From Guptibacillus algicola (GTDB taxonomy: Bacteria > Bacillota > Bacilli > Bacillales > Guptibacillaceae): a stretch of 64,000 nt of DNA. The notes under the pieces are model-generated. The model searched no databases, was not told the origin of the DNA, and worked only from the letters and a program-made list of their open reading frames with translations. The stretch spans positions 124,001-188,000 of the forward strand of contig NZ_JAIVAF010000006.1 of assembly GCF_020171805.1 (NCBI RefSeq), read 5' to 3'. Of the stretch, positions 34,108 through 42,168 are shown piece after piece (positions within the stretch are counted from its first letter, which is position 1; each line of letters begins with the position of its first letter). Made by a program: the position numbers and the translations under genes.

Positions 34108-34993
34108 AATTATGTGACCTCTTCATTTCCTTCAACGTGTGAAATCCTGTTGGCTCCACCCAATCAGAATGGTCGAACTTCTCCTCCATTCCAGTAAGGA
34201 AAGTTGAGACTTTTGATTGCAGGACTGAATTCCACCGGAGCTCATGTATGAACTCTTCTCTATGCCCCTCGTACCCCATAAGACCTTTCAATTCATTCAA
34301 CAGATCAGCTTGCCACATAGATGGCAAAGGGGATTCCCCTGGGATATCCATAAACCGAACCATGGAACCTTCCTTTAAGAGTGCATGAGGATAATAATAT
34401 GCATATACCCGCTCAAACCGCTCTCCCGTTGTAAGAGCAAGCTTTTCGTGTTGATGCTCCCTCAGTACATAGCTTCCTTCAGTGCGGTTTAAAAGTTCAA
34501 GTTGCTCTCTTTCAACAAATGTAACCCACACTTCCGTTTTCGCTCCTGAGACAGGCGCAATGACAGCTGGAAGTGCTCCATATGGTGCTAAGAAAGACCC
34601 TGCAACTACATCAGTATCAACGATATTGGCGCGGCAGAACAAAATAAAGTCACTTACATCTGGATTAAGGCTAAACTTATATTTCAATTGTGCCAAACAC
34701 ACGTTAGAGCCATATGCCAATAAAGGAATCCGATCTTCAATAGGAGCAAGTCCCTCACTTTCCAACAATTCCTCAACCGTCATCCTTGAAGGTGATGAGA
34801 ATGCTAGCGTTCCTGTTACTTCGTCCCCTAAAGAATAATGAACAACCTGGTCTTCAATTGGCACATTCTGTACTTCGTCGATTCGATGAGCTTTTCCGTC
34901 ATGATACACGAACGAAGAAGATGGTCTAGGTCCTGGATAAATATCTGGATGGTCGTATGGTCCAATGTGAATGGGTTTACTTTCGCGGTACAT
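34106..34993 (-). CDS. Gamma-glutamylcyclotransferase-like fold protein, function unknown
   Basis: A 295-residue protein. The stretch IPLLAYGSNVCLAQLKYKF (residues about 90-108) carries the AYGSN signature of the GGCT/AIG2-like fold. NRTEGSYVLRE about 100 residues later resembles the E-G-x-Y segment that holds the catalytic glutamate in that superfamily. A tyrosine- and proline-rich N-terminal region (HIGPYDHPDIYPGPRPSSSF) and a helical C-terminal part are not explained by the fold. Substrate unknown. The frame extends to a GTG at 34993+12, but AGGAG with a 10-base gap favours ATG at 34993. Monocistronic, divergent from serC. Confidence 0.6.
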   Translation of the reverse strand: MYRESKPIHIGPYDHPDIYPGPRPSSSFVYHDGKAHRIDEVQNVPIEDQVVHYSLGDEVTGTLAFSSPSRMTVEELLESEGLAPIEDRIPLLAYGSNVCLAQLKYKFSLNPDVSDFILFCRANIVDTDVVAGSFLAPYGALPAVIAPVSGAKTEVWVTFVEREQLELLNRTEGSYVLREHQHEKLALTTGERFERVYAYYYPHALLKEGSMVRFMDIPGESPLPSMWQADLLNELKGLMGYEGHREEFIHELRWNSVLQSKVSTFLTGMEEKFDHSDWVEPTGFHTLKEMKRSHN

Positions 34994-35186
34994 GTTGTGA
35001 TTCACTCCTTTTCATTCGCTCCTATAAGGATAGCAAAACAATGCAAGTAATCAAAAACTAGATGAACATTCGAACAAATATTTTATAAGATTCAGAAAAA
35101 ATATAGCGATAATGTTTCTATTAATGATAGGATAATTACAAACAAAAATAGGTTATCGCATTACTATACTAAAGGAGTGTCTTCTC

Positions 35187-36275
35187 TTGAATAGACGATT
35201 TAACTTTAATGCCGGCCCTTCGGCACTACCTCTTGAAGTATTAGATCAAGCGCAATCAGAATTAATTAGCTATCAGCAATTTGGTATGTCGGTTATGGAA
35301 TTCAGTCATCGAAGTAAAGAATACAAAGCTATTCATGAGGGAGCAGTAAACCTGTTACGAGAACTTCTACAGATCCCTGATGATTATGAAGTGCTCTTCT
35401 TACAAGGTGGCGCAAGCTTACAATTCTCAATGGTACCGATGAACTTTCTACAAGACGGACAACAAGGGAATTATTTCATCACAGGCAGCTGGTCACAAAA
35501 AGCTCTTAAAGAAGCTCAAAAGGTAGGGGAAACGTTCACAGGAGCAACTGGTGAACATACCAATTTCAGCCGCATTCCTACTGAAGAGGAGTTAACCTAC
35601 AGTGATAACGACGCTTATGTACACATCACCTCGAATAATACAATTCACGGAACGCAGTGGAAGGAATTCCCTAAGAAAGCGGACAAGACGTTCATTGCGG
35701 ATATGTCTAGTGATATCTTAAGTCGTTCGATTCCAATCGAACAATTTGGACTGATCTATGCAGGCGCTCAGAAGAACCTTGGCCCAGCAGGTGTTACGGT
35801 GGTTATATTAAAGAAAGACCTACTGAAAGACACACCTGAAAACCTTCCAACAATGCTTGATTATCGTACTCATGTTGAGAAGAGCTCACTTTATAACACA
35901 CCGCCGTCCTTCTCCATTTACATGCTTTCACTCGTTCTTAAATGGACAAAGAAATACGGTGGCATACAGGCGATTGAAGAATGGAACAAGCAGAAAGCAA
36001 ACCTTCTCTATCATACGATCGATGCAAGCAAGGGCTTTTACACTGGTATTGCAGACAAAGATAGTCGATCTAGCATGAACGTCACGTTTATATTACCTGA
36101 AAAGCAATTAGAAGAGCTATTTTTAAAAGAAGCAGAAGAAGAAGGGTTTGTAGGCCTGAAAGGTCATCGTTCAATAGGAGGTTGTCGTGCTTCTATTTAC
36201 AACGCTGTTCCTCTAGAGTCAGTCGAAGCTTTATGCGACTTTATGAACACATTCCATCAAAAGCACAATATTTAA
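35187..36275 (+). CDS. serC: Phosphoserine aminotransferase
   Basis: PLP enzyme that makes 3-phosphoserine from 3-phosphohydroxypyruvate and glutamate in serine synthesis. 362 residues. NAGPSALPLEVLDQAQ at the start, the PLP lysine in YAGAQKNLGPAGVTVVI (Lys about 197) and the C-terminal GHRSIGGCRASIYNAVP are all typical. The start is TTG at 35187, preceded by AAAGGAG with a 12-base gap. No T-box or other riboswitch is visible in the 190-base upstream gap. Position between hit and trpP is as in B. subtilis. Confidence 0.95.
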   Translation: MNRRFNFNAGPSALPLEVLDQAQSELISYQQFGMSVMEFSHRSKEYKAIHEGAVNLLRELLQIPDDYEVLFLQGGASLQFSMVPMNFLQDGQQGNYFITGSWSQKALKEAQKVGETFTGATGEHTNFSRIPTEEELTYSDNDAYVHITSNNTIHGTQWKEFPKKADKTFIADMSSDILSRSIPIEQFGLIYAGAQKNLGPAGVTVVILKKDLLKDTPENLPTMLDYRTHVEKSSLYNTPPSFSIYMLSLVLKWTKKYGGIQAIEEWNKQKANLLYHTIDASKGFYTGIADKDSRSSMNVTFILPEKQLEELFLKEAEEEGFVGLKGHRSIGGCRASIYNAVPLESVEALCDFMNTFHQKHNI

Positions 36276-36357
36276 CACTTTTCAATAGGCAGTTCGTTTG
36301 TTACTATTAAACTAGTTCTTTCGCAGGAGGCACATAGAGCACTTCTGGAGGGAACCA

Positions 36358-36399
36358 CCGTCACACACTGACGGAAAATGAGATGAGAAGAGGAGAGAG
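36358..36399 (+). promoter_or_regulatory. trpP leader: hairpin and GAG repeats, possible TRAP site
   Basis: A hairpin (CCGTCA/TGACGG, 36358-36374) is followed by four GAGNN units at exact 5-base spacing (36380, 36385, 36390, 36395) running into the ribosome site of trpP. In B. subtilis the TRAP protein represses trpP translation by binding (G/U)AG repeats spaced by two or three bases over this same region. Four good repeats are fewer than the usual nine to eleven, so this is a possibility only. Confidence 0.4.
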
Positions 36400-36406
36400 T
36401 TTCTTT

Positions 36407-36925
36407 ATGAAAACAAAAAATTTGGTATTGATGGCTTTACTACTAGGGATCGGAACGATCTTGCATGCTATTATTCCAGGACTTATTTCTGGAATGAAAA
36501 ACGACATGCTTCTAACGATGATGTTTCTTGGAATTCTATTATTTCCTGACCGTAGAAGCGTTCTTGTACTCGGTTTGGCCACAGGTGTTATATCTGCAGC
36601 AACAACAACTTTTCCTGGTGGACAACTTGCCAATGTAATTGATAAGCCTATTACTGCTTTTGCATTCTTTGGTTTATACTTGCTTGTTCAACGATTTGGT
36701 AATTCACTCGTTACAGCTGGTGCACTAACGGCAATCGGTACAATGATTAGTGGCGCAATATTCTTAGGTGCAGCGCTCGTATTCGCAGGACTACCTGGCG
36801 GCGCAGCATTTACGGGACTATTTCTAACGGTGGTTCTTCCAACAGCAATCGTTAATACGATTGCGATGGTATTCATTTATCCAGTAGTACAATCCATTCT
36901 TAAACGCACAACTTTCGCCTTTTAA
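36407..36925 (+). CDS. trpP: Tryptophan transporter TrpP (YhaG)
   Basis: A 172-residue membrane protein with five or so hydrophobic segments of the TrpP family (ECF-like S-component fold), which takes up tryptophan in B. subtilis. Family stretches are LHAIIPGLISGMKNDMLLTMMFLGILLFPDRRSVL and TFPGGQLANVIDKPITAF. The frame can extend eight codons upstream, but GAGGAGAG before ATG at 36407 decides the start. It follows serC by 131 bases with no terminator between, then ends at a strong terminator. TRAP-type control is suggested by the leader. Confidence 0.88.
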   Translation: MKTKNLVLMALLLGIGTILHAIIPGLISGMKNDMLLTMMFLGILLFPDRRSVLVLGLATGVISAATTTFPGGQLANVIDKPITAFAFFGLYLLVQRFGNSLVTAGALTAIGTMISGAIFLGAALVFAGLPGGAAFTGLFLTVVLPTAIVNTIAMVFIYPVVQSILKRTTFAF

Positions 36926-36936
36926 AATATACAAAA

Positions 36937-36970
36937 AGTAGGCTGACGAGATCATTCTCGTCAGCCTACT
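36937..36970 (+). terminator. Terminator after trpP
   Basis: 15-bp arms AGTAGGCTGACGAGA and its complement with a 4-base loop, then TTTTTT. Very strong. Confidence 0.92.
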
Positions 36971-37096
36971 TTTTTTGTTTGATTTACCCCACATAGAGCT
37001 GTTCTAATATGCTATTTACATAAAAAAGTTGTTTCTAAACTTCGTAAATAGGCTATGTTAACCATTAAACGCACATTATAGAATCAGGTGAAAAAA

Positions 37097-38737
37097 ATGA
37101 AGTTCAACTCACTATACCGAATTATTGTCATTGTCTTTATGTCCGTTAAATTCTTCATCCAACTCGAAACGTTCAGGAGAAAAAGCAAGCATTCATGGAA
37201 CCAAGAACGCTTTCAAAAACTCTTGAAGAAACAGGCAAAAGAATATAAAGAAAAAGCCATTCGACTTGAAGGGCTTCTTGTTAAGCTCGGTCAGTTTCTT
37301 TCAACAAGAGCAGACATCCTTCCGAAAGTGTTTCTTGAAGAAATTGAAGACCTTGTCGATCGAGTCCCTTCTTTTTCTTGGGCAAAAGCAAAACGAATTT
37401 TAGAAGAAGAATGGTCCTCCAATTACGAAGATATAATCAAAAATGTATCTGAACGTCCTGTAGCATCTGCTTCGATTGGTCAAGTGTATCGAGCAAACCT
37501 CATGACCGGCGAGGAAGTAGCGATAAAAATCAGGCGTCCAAATATACGCAAGATTATTAGTGCTGATTTTAAAGCACTCCGAATCGTTTTCTGGTTGATG
37601 GATAAGTTCACATCTTACAGCAACCAGCTAGATCTCCCCAAATTATATGATGAAATTCGGGTGGTCATTGAAGATGAACTCGACTTTAGTAAAGAACTAA
37701 AGAATGGCATCAATTTTCAAGAACGTTATAAAGAAAGTACACAGTACCGTATCCCCCATTACATTTCAGAATGGTCAACGAAAAAAGTGCTCGTGATGGA
37801 ATGGATGGAAGGAGCTCGAGTAACAAACCTCTCGTACATTGAAGAGCAGGGCATCAACCGGAAAGAGCTTGCAAGAAAACTGTTAAAGGGATTCCTTGAA
37901 CAGCTATTACAAGAAGGACAATTTCACGCAGACCCTCACTCTGGAAATATTCTTATTCAGAACGACGGCACAATCGTGTTTATAGATTTTGGAATGGTTG
38001 GATTTATTGAAGCGAGTGATGCCCTCTCTATTCGAAAACTGATTACTGGTGTTGTTCTCAGCCAGTATGATGATGTTACAGACGCACTTGACGAACTACG
38101 CTTCCTTCTGCCTGATTCTGATAAGAGACAGATCGAAAAAGCGATCAAAACTCTAGTGACCCTATTTGTAGAACAAGATTTAACGATGATGGATGAGGAT
38201 ACAGCTGAGCAAGTTCTTCGTGAAGTTCAAACCCTTGTGAACAAACAGCCTATTCAGCTTCCAAGCGAGTTTGCCTTTCTTGGACGTGCGATCTCTACCA
38301 TAATAGGAATCCTTTATACACTTGATCCTTCTATCGATCTTATTGAAGAAGGAAAACCGATCGTCCAGGAGTGGGTGGAACAGAGCGAATCATCTGAAGA
38401 ACGAAATGATCCCACAAAGATTTTCCGTAAAATCTATGGAAAGCTAAGCTCGATCGAGAATCCTTTAGATAGAATTTCTGATGAATTGAACGACCACCGC
38501 ACGTGGGAAGAGTCGGTAAAACGAAAGGAATCTCGATCTAAAAGCATGCTGTGGAATAAGCATTATAGCTTCTTCATTCTACTCACCAGTATCATTGGCT
38601 TTTTTATAAGCCTTTCATTCCAGCTTGATCAACTGCAATTAGCAACTTCCATAACTGGTGGAGTAAGCTTCCTATTCATGCTGATTTCAGGATCACGCGA
38701 GAAAAGAATCTGGCAAAAAAAGGAGAGTACGAAATGA
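37097..38737 (+). CDS. ABC1/AarF/UbiB family atypical kinase
   Basis: A 546-residue protein kinase-like ATPase of the UbiB/ADCK family. Hallmarks are KLGQFLSTRADILP (KxGQ motif, about residue 63), ASIGQVYRANL (A-rich loop in place of the Gly-rich loop), VAIKIRRPN (ATP lysine), HADPHSGNIL and FIDFGMVG (DFG). Two hydrophobic segments at the C terminus (YSFFILLTSIIGFFISLSF, then SITGGVSFLFMLISG) anchor it in the membrane, as in proteobacterial UbiB. Bacillaceae use menaquinone, so a role in ubiquinone synthesis is excluded. A role in quinone or other lipid handling is inference. ATG at 37097 after AGGTG is preferred over GTG at 37088. It overlaps the next gene. Confidence 0.87.
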   Translation: MKFNSLYRIIVIVFMSVKFFIQLETFRRKSKHSWNQERFQKLLKKQAKEYKEKAIRLEGLLVKLGQFLSTRADILPKVFLEEIEDLVDRVPSFSWAKAKRILEEEWSSNYEDIIKNVSERPVASASIGQVYRANLMTGEEVAIKIRRPNIRKIISADFKALRIVFWLMDKFTSYSNQLDLPKLYDEIRVVIEDELDFSKELKNGINFQERYKESTQYRIPHYISEWSTKKVLVMEWMEGARVTNLSYIEEQGINRKELARKLLKGFLEQLLQEGQFHADPHSGNILIQNDGTIVFIDFGMVGFIEASDALSIRKLITGVVLSQYDDVTDALDELRFLLPDSDKRQIEKAIKTLVTLFVEQDLTMMDEDTAEQVLREVQTLVNKQPIQLPSEFAFLGRAISTIIGILYTLDPSIDLIEEGKPIVQEWVEQSESSEERNDPTKIFRKIYGKLSSIENPLDRISDELNDHRTWEESVKRKESRSKSMLWNKHYSFFILLTSIIGFFISLSFQLDQLQLATSITGGVSFLFMLISGSREKRIWQKKESTK

Positions 38738-38976
38738 GCGACGAGAACATAATGAAAGAAACGACTGAAAAGCTTGGCGATTCAGAGGTGAAAATAGAAG
38801 GTCTCTCAAACGGCTATCGCATCACCGTTAAAGGGAATAAAGAGAAGCTGAAGCAAAATAGGCGTGTAGGCGGGGCATTTATAAACCTTTTAAAGCAATT
38901 AGAGAAAGCAGGTTACCGACTTCCTTTCCCATTCTCTTGGATCTTGCGATTTTGGAATCGTTATACAAAACCATAA
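38734..38976 (+). CDS. Small protein coupled to the ABC1-type kinase, 80 residues
   Basis: ATG at 38734 overlaps the kinase stop by four bases (ATGA), with AAAGGAGAG just upstream, so translation is coupled and the gene is real. The protein is basic: an acidic start (MSDENIMKETTEKLGDSEVKIEGLSNGYRITV), then KGNKEKLKQNRRVGGAFINLLKQLEKAG and a short Phe/Trp-rich end (FPFSWILRFWNRY) that could lie on the membrane surface. I know no function. The coupling and terminator placement make it a probable partner or regulator of the kinase. Confidence 0.75.
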   Translation: MSDENIMKETTEKLGDSEVKIEGLSNGYRITVKGNKEKLKQNRRVGGAFINLLKQLEKAGYRLPFPFSWILRFWNRYTKP

Positions 38977-39009
38977 AACGAGCTGGAGACACATTGTCTC
39001 CAGCTCGTT
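38977..39009. terminator. Terminator after the kinase pair
   Basis: 15-bp arms AACGAGCTGGAGACA and TGTCTCCAGCTCGTT with a 3-base loop. The T-tail on plus is interrupted (ATCTTTAT), while on minus it is TTTTATGG. It probably acts in both directions. Confidence 0.75.
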
Positions 39010-39024
39010 ATCTTTATAAACAAA

Positions 39025-39423
39025 TTAAATTTTCACTCCAGTTTCCCACTCGCGGAACTTTTCCAACTCTTGTTTTAATTGCCTCGCTACAAAACCGATT
39101 ACTGCTACGTCATCTAAGAGTCCTACTCCTGCAAGAAAGTCAGGAACAGCGTCTAGAGGACTTATAAAATACAGCAATCCCCCGACGATCATGATAACCG
39201 CTTTCCTTGATATATCGGTATACGCTCCTTTTCTTACTTCCTGTACGAGTCTTGAGAACGTTTTGACGTCCACCCACATATCACTCATACCCTTTTTCCC
39301 TTTATAAAGAGCTCCCTTTTTTAAGGATTCTAGTGAAACTTCTTTTAATTGATCTTTGTCTTTTACAACGCTGACGGCTTTTTGCGTCATTTTCTTAAAC
39401 ACACTTTTCACCATTCTATTCAT
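39025..39423 (-). CDS. YkvA family (DUF1232) protein
   Basis: A 132-residue protein. The C-terminal half carries the DUF1232 signature MIVGGLLYFISPLDAVPDFLAGVGLLDDVAVIGFVARQLKQELEKF, a membrane-associated helical hairpin. The first 65 residues are basic and helical. The role of the family is unknown. It is transcribed alone, convergent with the kinase pair. A weak sigma-B-like sequence (GTTAGA-N14-AGGTAT) lies upstream, but it deviates at key positions and is not claimed. Confidence 0.8.
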   Translation of the reverse strand: MNRMVKSVFKKMTQKAVSVVKDKDQLKEVSLESLKKGALYKGKKGMSDMWVDVKTFSRLVQEVRKGAYTDISRKAVIMIVGGLLYFISPLDAVPDFLAGVGLLDDVAVIGFVARQLKQELEKFREWETGVKI

Positions 39424-39548
39424 AATTACACACGCTCCTTTGGTCCTTCTTTATATAGGATACCTCAAATGAGCGTGTTTCTAACCTTCTGCTTAAGGGT
39501 TTGTAGATCAAATTATATGGGAAAAATAAAGAATGAACGATTTCTTAC

Positions 39549-39746
39549 CTAAAAAACTAAGAAAGCCATCGAAACACCTAGTAGTAAAAAGACCACAGCG
39601 AACGTTCCGAACAAAAATGCATTTCGTTTCTTTTGTATAATCTGTTCGGTATAAAACGAATATTTCCTTATCAGCAACAAGCGATTGAACGTTGCTAACA
39701 GTAGTAGACACCCTGCTACAATAAGAGCAAATATAAAACCAGTCAT
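39549..39746 (-). CDS. Small two-segment membrane protein, 65 residues
   Basis: Hydrophobic protein with two membrane segments (TGFIFALIVAGCLLLLATF and FLFGTFAVVFLLLGVSMAFLVF) joined by a basic loop (NRLLLIRKYSFYTEQIIQKKRN). AGGAGG (39759-39754) is 7 bases before ATG at 39746, while an earlier ATG at 39752 is too close to it. No family recognised. Single gene with no clear terminator. Confidence 0.65.
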   Translation of the reverse strand: MTGFIFALIVAGCLLLLATFNRLLLIRKYSFYTEQIIQKKRNAFLFGTFAVVFLLLGVSMAFLVF

Positions 39747-39911
39747 ACTCATGCCTCCTATTCACGCGTCATGAATTCATTACTAGAAAATATATGTGCA
39801 AAATAGGCATTTCATGACCGGGGGCAGAGTGATAAAAAAGAAGGAATTCACACTTAAACGGAGAAATACTGTCATAGAAGAATAGGATTGTCAGGAAAGG
39901 ATGAAATCATC

Positions 39912-40280
39912 ATGGGAAAAGCAAAAGCACTAGTGACGGGGTTTTTTATTGGAGGAGTCATCTCCGCCACATCAGTCCTGCTAACAACACCAAAATCAGG
40001 GAAGGACATGATTACTGACGCAAAGAACAAAAGCGATGAGATAAAGGAAAGCTTCAATGTACTGAAAGAAGACCTCAATGAACTAACGACTCATATTAAA
40101 CAACTTTCTTCTGAAGGAAAACAAATAATCGCTGAGGTCAGCTCAGACTTAAAGCGTTCCATTTCTTCCTTCCAAGAAGATATTGCACCAAACCTCACTC
40201 GCCTTAAGGAAGACATTGAGGAAATGCAACAATCAATCGAAACTGTAAAGAGTGAAGTTAACAAACCGGCTCCAAAATAG
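39912..40280 (+). CDS. yhaH: YtxH-domain protein YhaH
   Basis: A 122-residue YtxH/YhaH family protein: an N-terminal membrane or Gly-rich segment (ALVTGFFIGGVISATSVLLTTPKSGKDM), then a long amphipathic, coiled-coil-like region (KEDLNELTTHIKQLSSEGKQ ... RLKEDIEEMQQSIETVKSEV). Members resemble general-stress and desiccation-related proteins, but their function is undefined. Placement directly before hpr matches B. subtilis yhaH. The frame begins at a TTG at 39888. AAAGGATG with a 10-base gap favours ATG at 39912. Confidence 0.82.
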   Translation: MGKAKALVTGFFIGGVISATSVLLTTPKSGKDMITDAKNKSDEIKESFNVLKEDLNELTTHIKQLSSEGKQIIAEVSSDLKRSISSFQEDIAPNLTRLKEDIEEMQQSIETVKSEVNKPAPK

Positions 40281-40290
40281 CCGGTTTTTT
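40264..40290 (+). terminator. Terminator overlapping the yhaH stop
   Basis: Arms AACCGGC and GCCGGTT with T7 following. The stop codon TAG is at the end of the loop. Confidence 0.75.
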
Positions 40291-40321
40291 TACAACATCA
40301 TAACAGTATTCTAATATAGAT

Positions 40322-40340
40322 TTCCCAACGAAAATGGGAA
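40322..40340. promoter_or_regulatory. Inverted repeat before hpr
   Basis: TTCCCA-N7-TGGGAA, 19 bases before the hpr start codon, so it lies in the untranslated leader or over the transcription start. It could be a repressor site or a leader hairpin next to the ribosome site. Confidence 0.35.
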
Positions 40341-40358
40341 TTTGTTAAGGAGGCAAAT

Positions 40359-40931
40359 ATGAAAGGTAGTCATGATCTATCTATCCAAGAAGCTATGATT
40401 TTCAGCCACCGAATAGGTCAATTAAGCAAGGCGCTTTGGAAGTCAGTTGAACGGGATTGGCAAGAATGGTTGAAACCCTTCGACTTAAACATTAATGAGC
40501 ATCACATTTTGTCCATCGCCTACCACCTTGATGGCTCTTCAATTTCCGATATAGCGAAGTTCGGAGTTATGCACGTTTCGACGGCGTTTAACTTTTCAAA
40601 GAAACTCGAATCACGCTCCCTTCTTACTTTCTCAAAAAGAGAAAATGATAAACGGAATACATATGTACAGCTAACAGAAGATGGCGAAAGACTTCTCAAA
40701 GAAACATGGGCACATTACTCACCAAATAAAGATAGTGTCTTGAAGGCATCTATGCCGCTTCGAGATCTCTACGGCAAATTCCCTGAGTTCAATGAAATGA
40801 TGAGTGTGATCAAAGGGTTGTATGGTGATGATTTTTTGGAGATATTCCAGAAATCATTTACAAAGCTTGAAGGCGAGTTCTCAAAAGACGAGAAATTCAT
40901 CAATGAAGAAAATGAGCAAAACATCTATTAG
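40359..40931 (+). CDS. hpr: Transition-state regulator Hpr (ScoC)
   Basis: A 190-residue MarR-type regulator that in B. subtilis represses extracellular protease genes and some sporulation functions during growth. The winged helix spans about residues 45-110 ([64 protein letters not shown]). Opening residues [33 protein letters not shown] are characteristic of Hpr. AAGGAGG precedes ATG at 40359. Its end overlaps the convergent yhaI by four bases. Confidence 0.93.
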   Translation: MKGSHDLSIQEAMIFSHRIGQLSKALWKSVERDWQEWLKPFDLNINEHHILSIAYHLDGSSISDIAKFGVMHVSTAFNFSKKLESRSLLTFSKRENDKRNTYVQLTEDGERLLKETWAHYSPNKDSVLKASMPLRDLYGKFPEFNEMMSVIKGLYGDDFLEIFQKSFTKLEGEFSKDEKFINEENEQNIY

Positions 40932-41272
40932 TTCTCTGGAGAAGCTGTAAGAAGTTCAGTCATTACGTTTGAGTATTTCTCTTCCTGGTACTGTATCGCC
41001 TTTATCGTAGGTAAAGGCTTTAATTTCATATCTAACATTCCCACAAAATGTGTGAGCAGTGAGGTTCGGCTAAGAAGCCCTTCTTCCATCTGCTCATGCA
41101 TTTTTTTCTTTATCTCATCACAAAGCTTGAAAACCCCTTCCACTTCTTCTTCTGTTAGACCTTGCTCGATTACTAATCTATAGAAAGGATACTTGCCATT
41201 CTCTTCATACATCATAGCAAGTAGACGATTATGATACTCTATTTTATTAAGACGTTCGTGGATAGATTCCAT
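40928..41272 (-). CDS. yhaI: YhaI (DUF1878)
   Basis: A 114-residue helical, acidic protein of the YhaI/DUF1878 family ([51 protein letters not shown]). No known activity. It is convergent with hpr, overlapping it by four bases at the stop codons. The same relationship of yhaI to hpr/yhaH and prsA occurs in B. subtilis. Confidence 0.85.
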   Translation of the reverse strand: MESIHERLNKIEYHNRLLAMMYEENGKYPFYRLVIEQGLTEEEVEGVFKLCDEIKKKMHEQMEEGLLSRTSLLTHFVGMLDMKLKPLPTIKAIQYQEEKYSNVMTELLTASPEN

Positions 41273-41422
41273 CTACAAATAACTCCTCACTCTGCGATCA
41301 ATTGTACTTTTATTTTAACGGACTAGGGTAGGAATGAAAACGTCTTTTCCAATAACAACCAATGCGAAAAAACGGTTATTTTGTCTAAAATTTTTTGACA
41401 TATTTCAATTCTACAAAACGTA

Positions 41423-41451
41423 TTGATTTCTGCAGAAAATCGCTGTACAGT
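41423..41451 (+). promoter_or_regulatory. Probable promoter of the DUF3267 gene
   Basis: TTGATT (41423-41428), 17 bases, TACAGT (41446-41451), about 50 bases before the start codon. Confidence 0.45.
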
Positions 41452-41501
41452 ATACGAGTATTCAACATAATTCACATCATAGACGGAAGCAGGTGATCCT
41501 T

Positions 41502-42047
41502 ATGAATTGCTGGAAATCAATCTATTTAAATCGCGAATTCGGAGTACACCGACTGACGATTTTCTCAACGTTATTAACGTTACTTTATTTTATTGCTTTT
41601 TACCTGACGTTCAGTATGTTCTATCCTAAAACAGAACACGCGATTGTGCCTATCTTGCCGTTTCTTGGCTCGTTGGCTATCCTTTTCCCTATTCATAAGC
41701 TTCTACACTGGCTTCCTTTAACATTTGCTGGTATGAAAGCGACGATGAGATTAGAAAAGGGTATGGCAATCGTCCCAAAGATGCATTGTGAAACGTGCAA
41801 TCCAATTTCACGAAACCTTTATCTGACTGCTGCATTGAGTCCAGCCATCGTGATAACAGCTGCTGCGATTGGCTTTTCCATCGCTATGCCTTCATATGTA
41901 TCGTTTTTCTCGATACTTGCTGCGATAAATCTTGGTTTTAGTTTCAGTGATTTTCTCTATGCATCACAAGTATTCAAAGCTCCGAGGCATGCTTTTGTAG
42001 AAGATCGAAGCGAAGGATTTCATATCCTTATCAAGCGAGCATCTTAA
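41502..42047 (+). CDS. DUF3267 family membrane protein
   Basis: A 181-residue integral membrane protein with four hydrophobic segments. The IHKLLHWLPLTF stretch after the second segment is the conserved histidine pair seen in the DUF3267 family, which is distantly like membrane metalloproteases of the M50 kind but without a full HExxH. A cysteine pair (MHCETC) follows. Function unknown. AGGTGA precedes ATG at 41502, and a GTG at 41493 is too close. Position between yhaI and prsA corresponds roughly to yhaJ/yhaK of B. subtilis. Confidence 0.7.
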   Translation: MNCWKSIYLNREFGVHRLTIFSTLLTLLYFIAFYLTFSMFYPKTEHAIVPILPFLGSLAILFPIHKLLHWLPLTFAGMKATMRLEKGMAIVPKMHCETCNPISRNLYLTAALSPAIVITAAAIGFSIAMPSYVSFFSILAAINLGFSFSDFLYASQVFKAPRHAFVEDRSEGFHILIKRAS

Positions 42048-42063
42048 TTATATAAGAAACGAA

Positions 42064-42090
42064 ACAGAGCGCTCTCAATAAGCGCTCTGT
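42064..42090 (+). terminator. Terminator after the DUF3267 gene
   Basis: Arms ACAGAGCGCT and AGCGCTCTGT with TCTTTTGC tail. Confidence 0.75.
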
Positions 42091-42168
42091 TCTTTTGCAT
42101 ATAGCCCAAAAGCCGGCAGTATTGAATTCTCACAAGACTTCCTTCATAATAACAATAGGATCACAGAT

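Noticed and set aside
35041-35186. Riboswitch or T-box ahead of serC
   Set aside because: The stretch is AT-rich with no stable hairpin, terminator or conserved riboswitch motif.
36340-36375. Possible T-box antiterminator before trpP (GGAGGGAACCACCG)
   Set aside because: It lacks the TGGNACCGCG core, a specifier loop and a terminator before the gene.
39424-39480. Sigma-B promoter before the YkvA-type gene (GTTAGA-N14-AGGTAT)
   Set aside because: Two key positions deviate (GTTT and GGG), so the match is not better than chance in such sequence.
39508-39765. 85-residue open frame overlapping the small membrane gene at 39549-39746
   Set aside because: It is a different frame of the same strand with scattered Cys/Tyr/Arg composition and no ribosome site. 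The 65-residue frame has AGGAGG and two good membrane segments.
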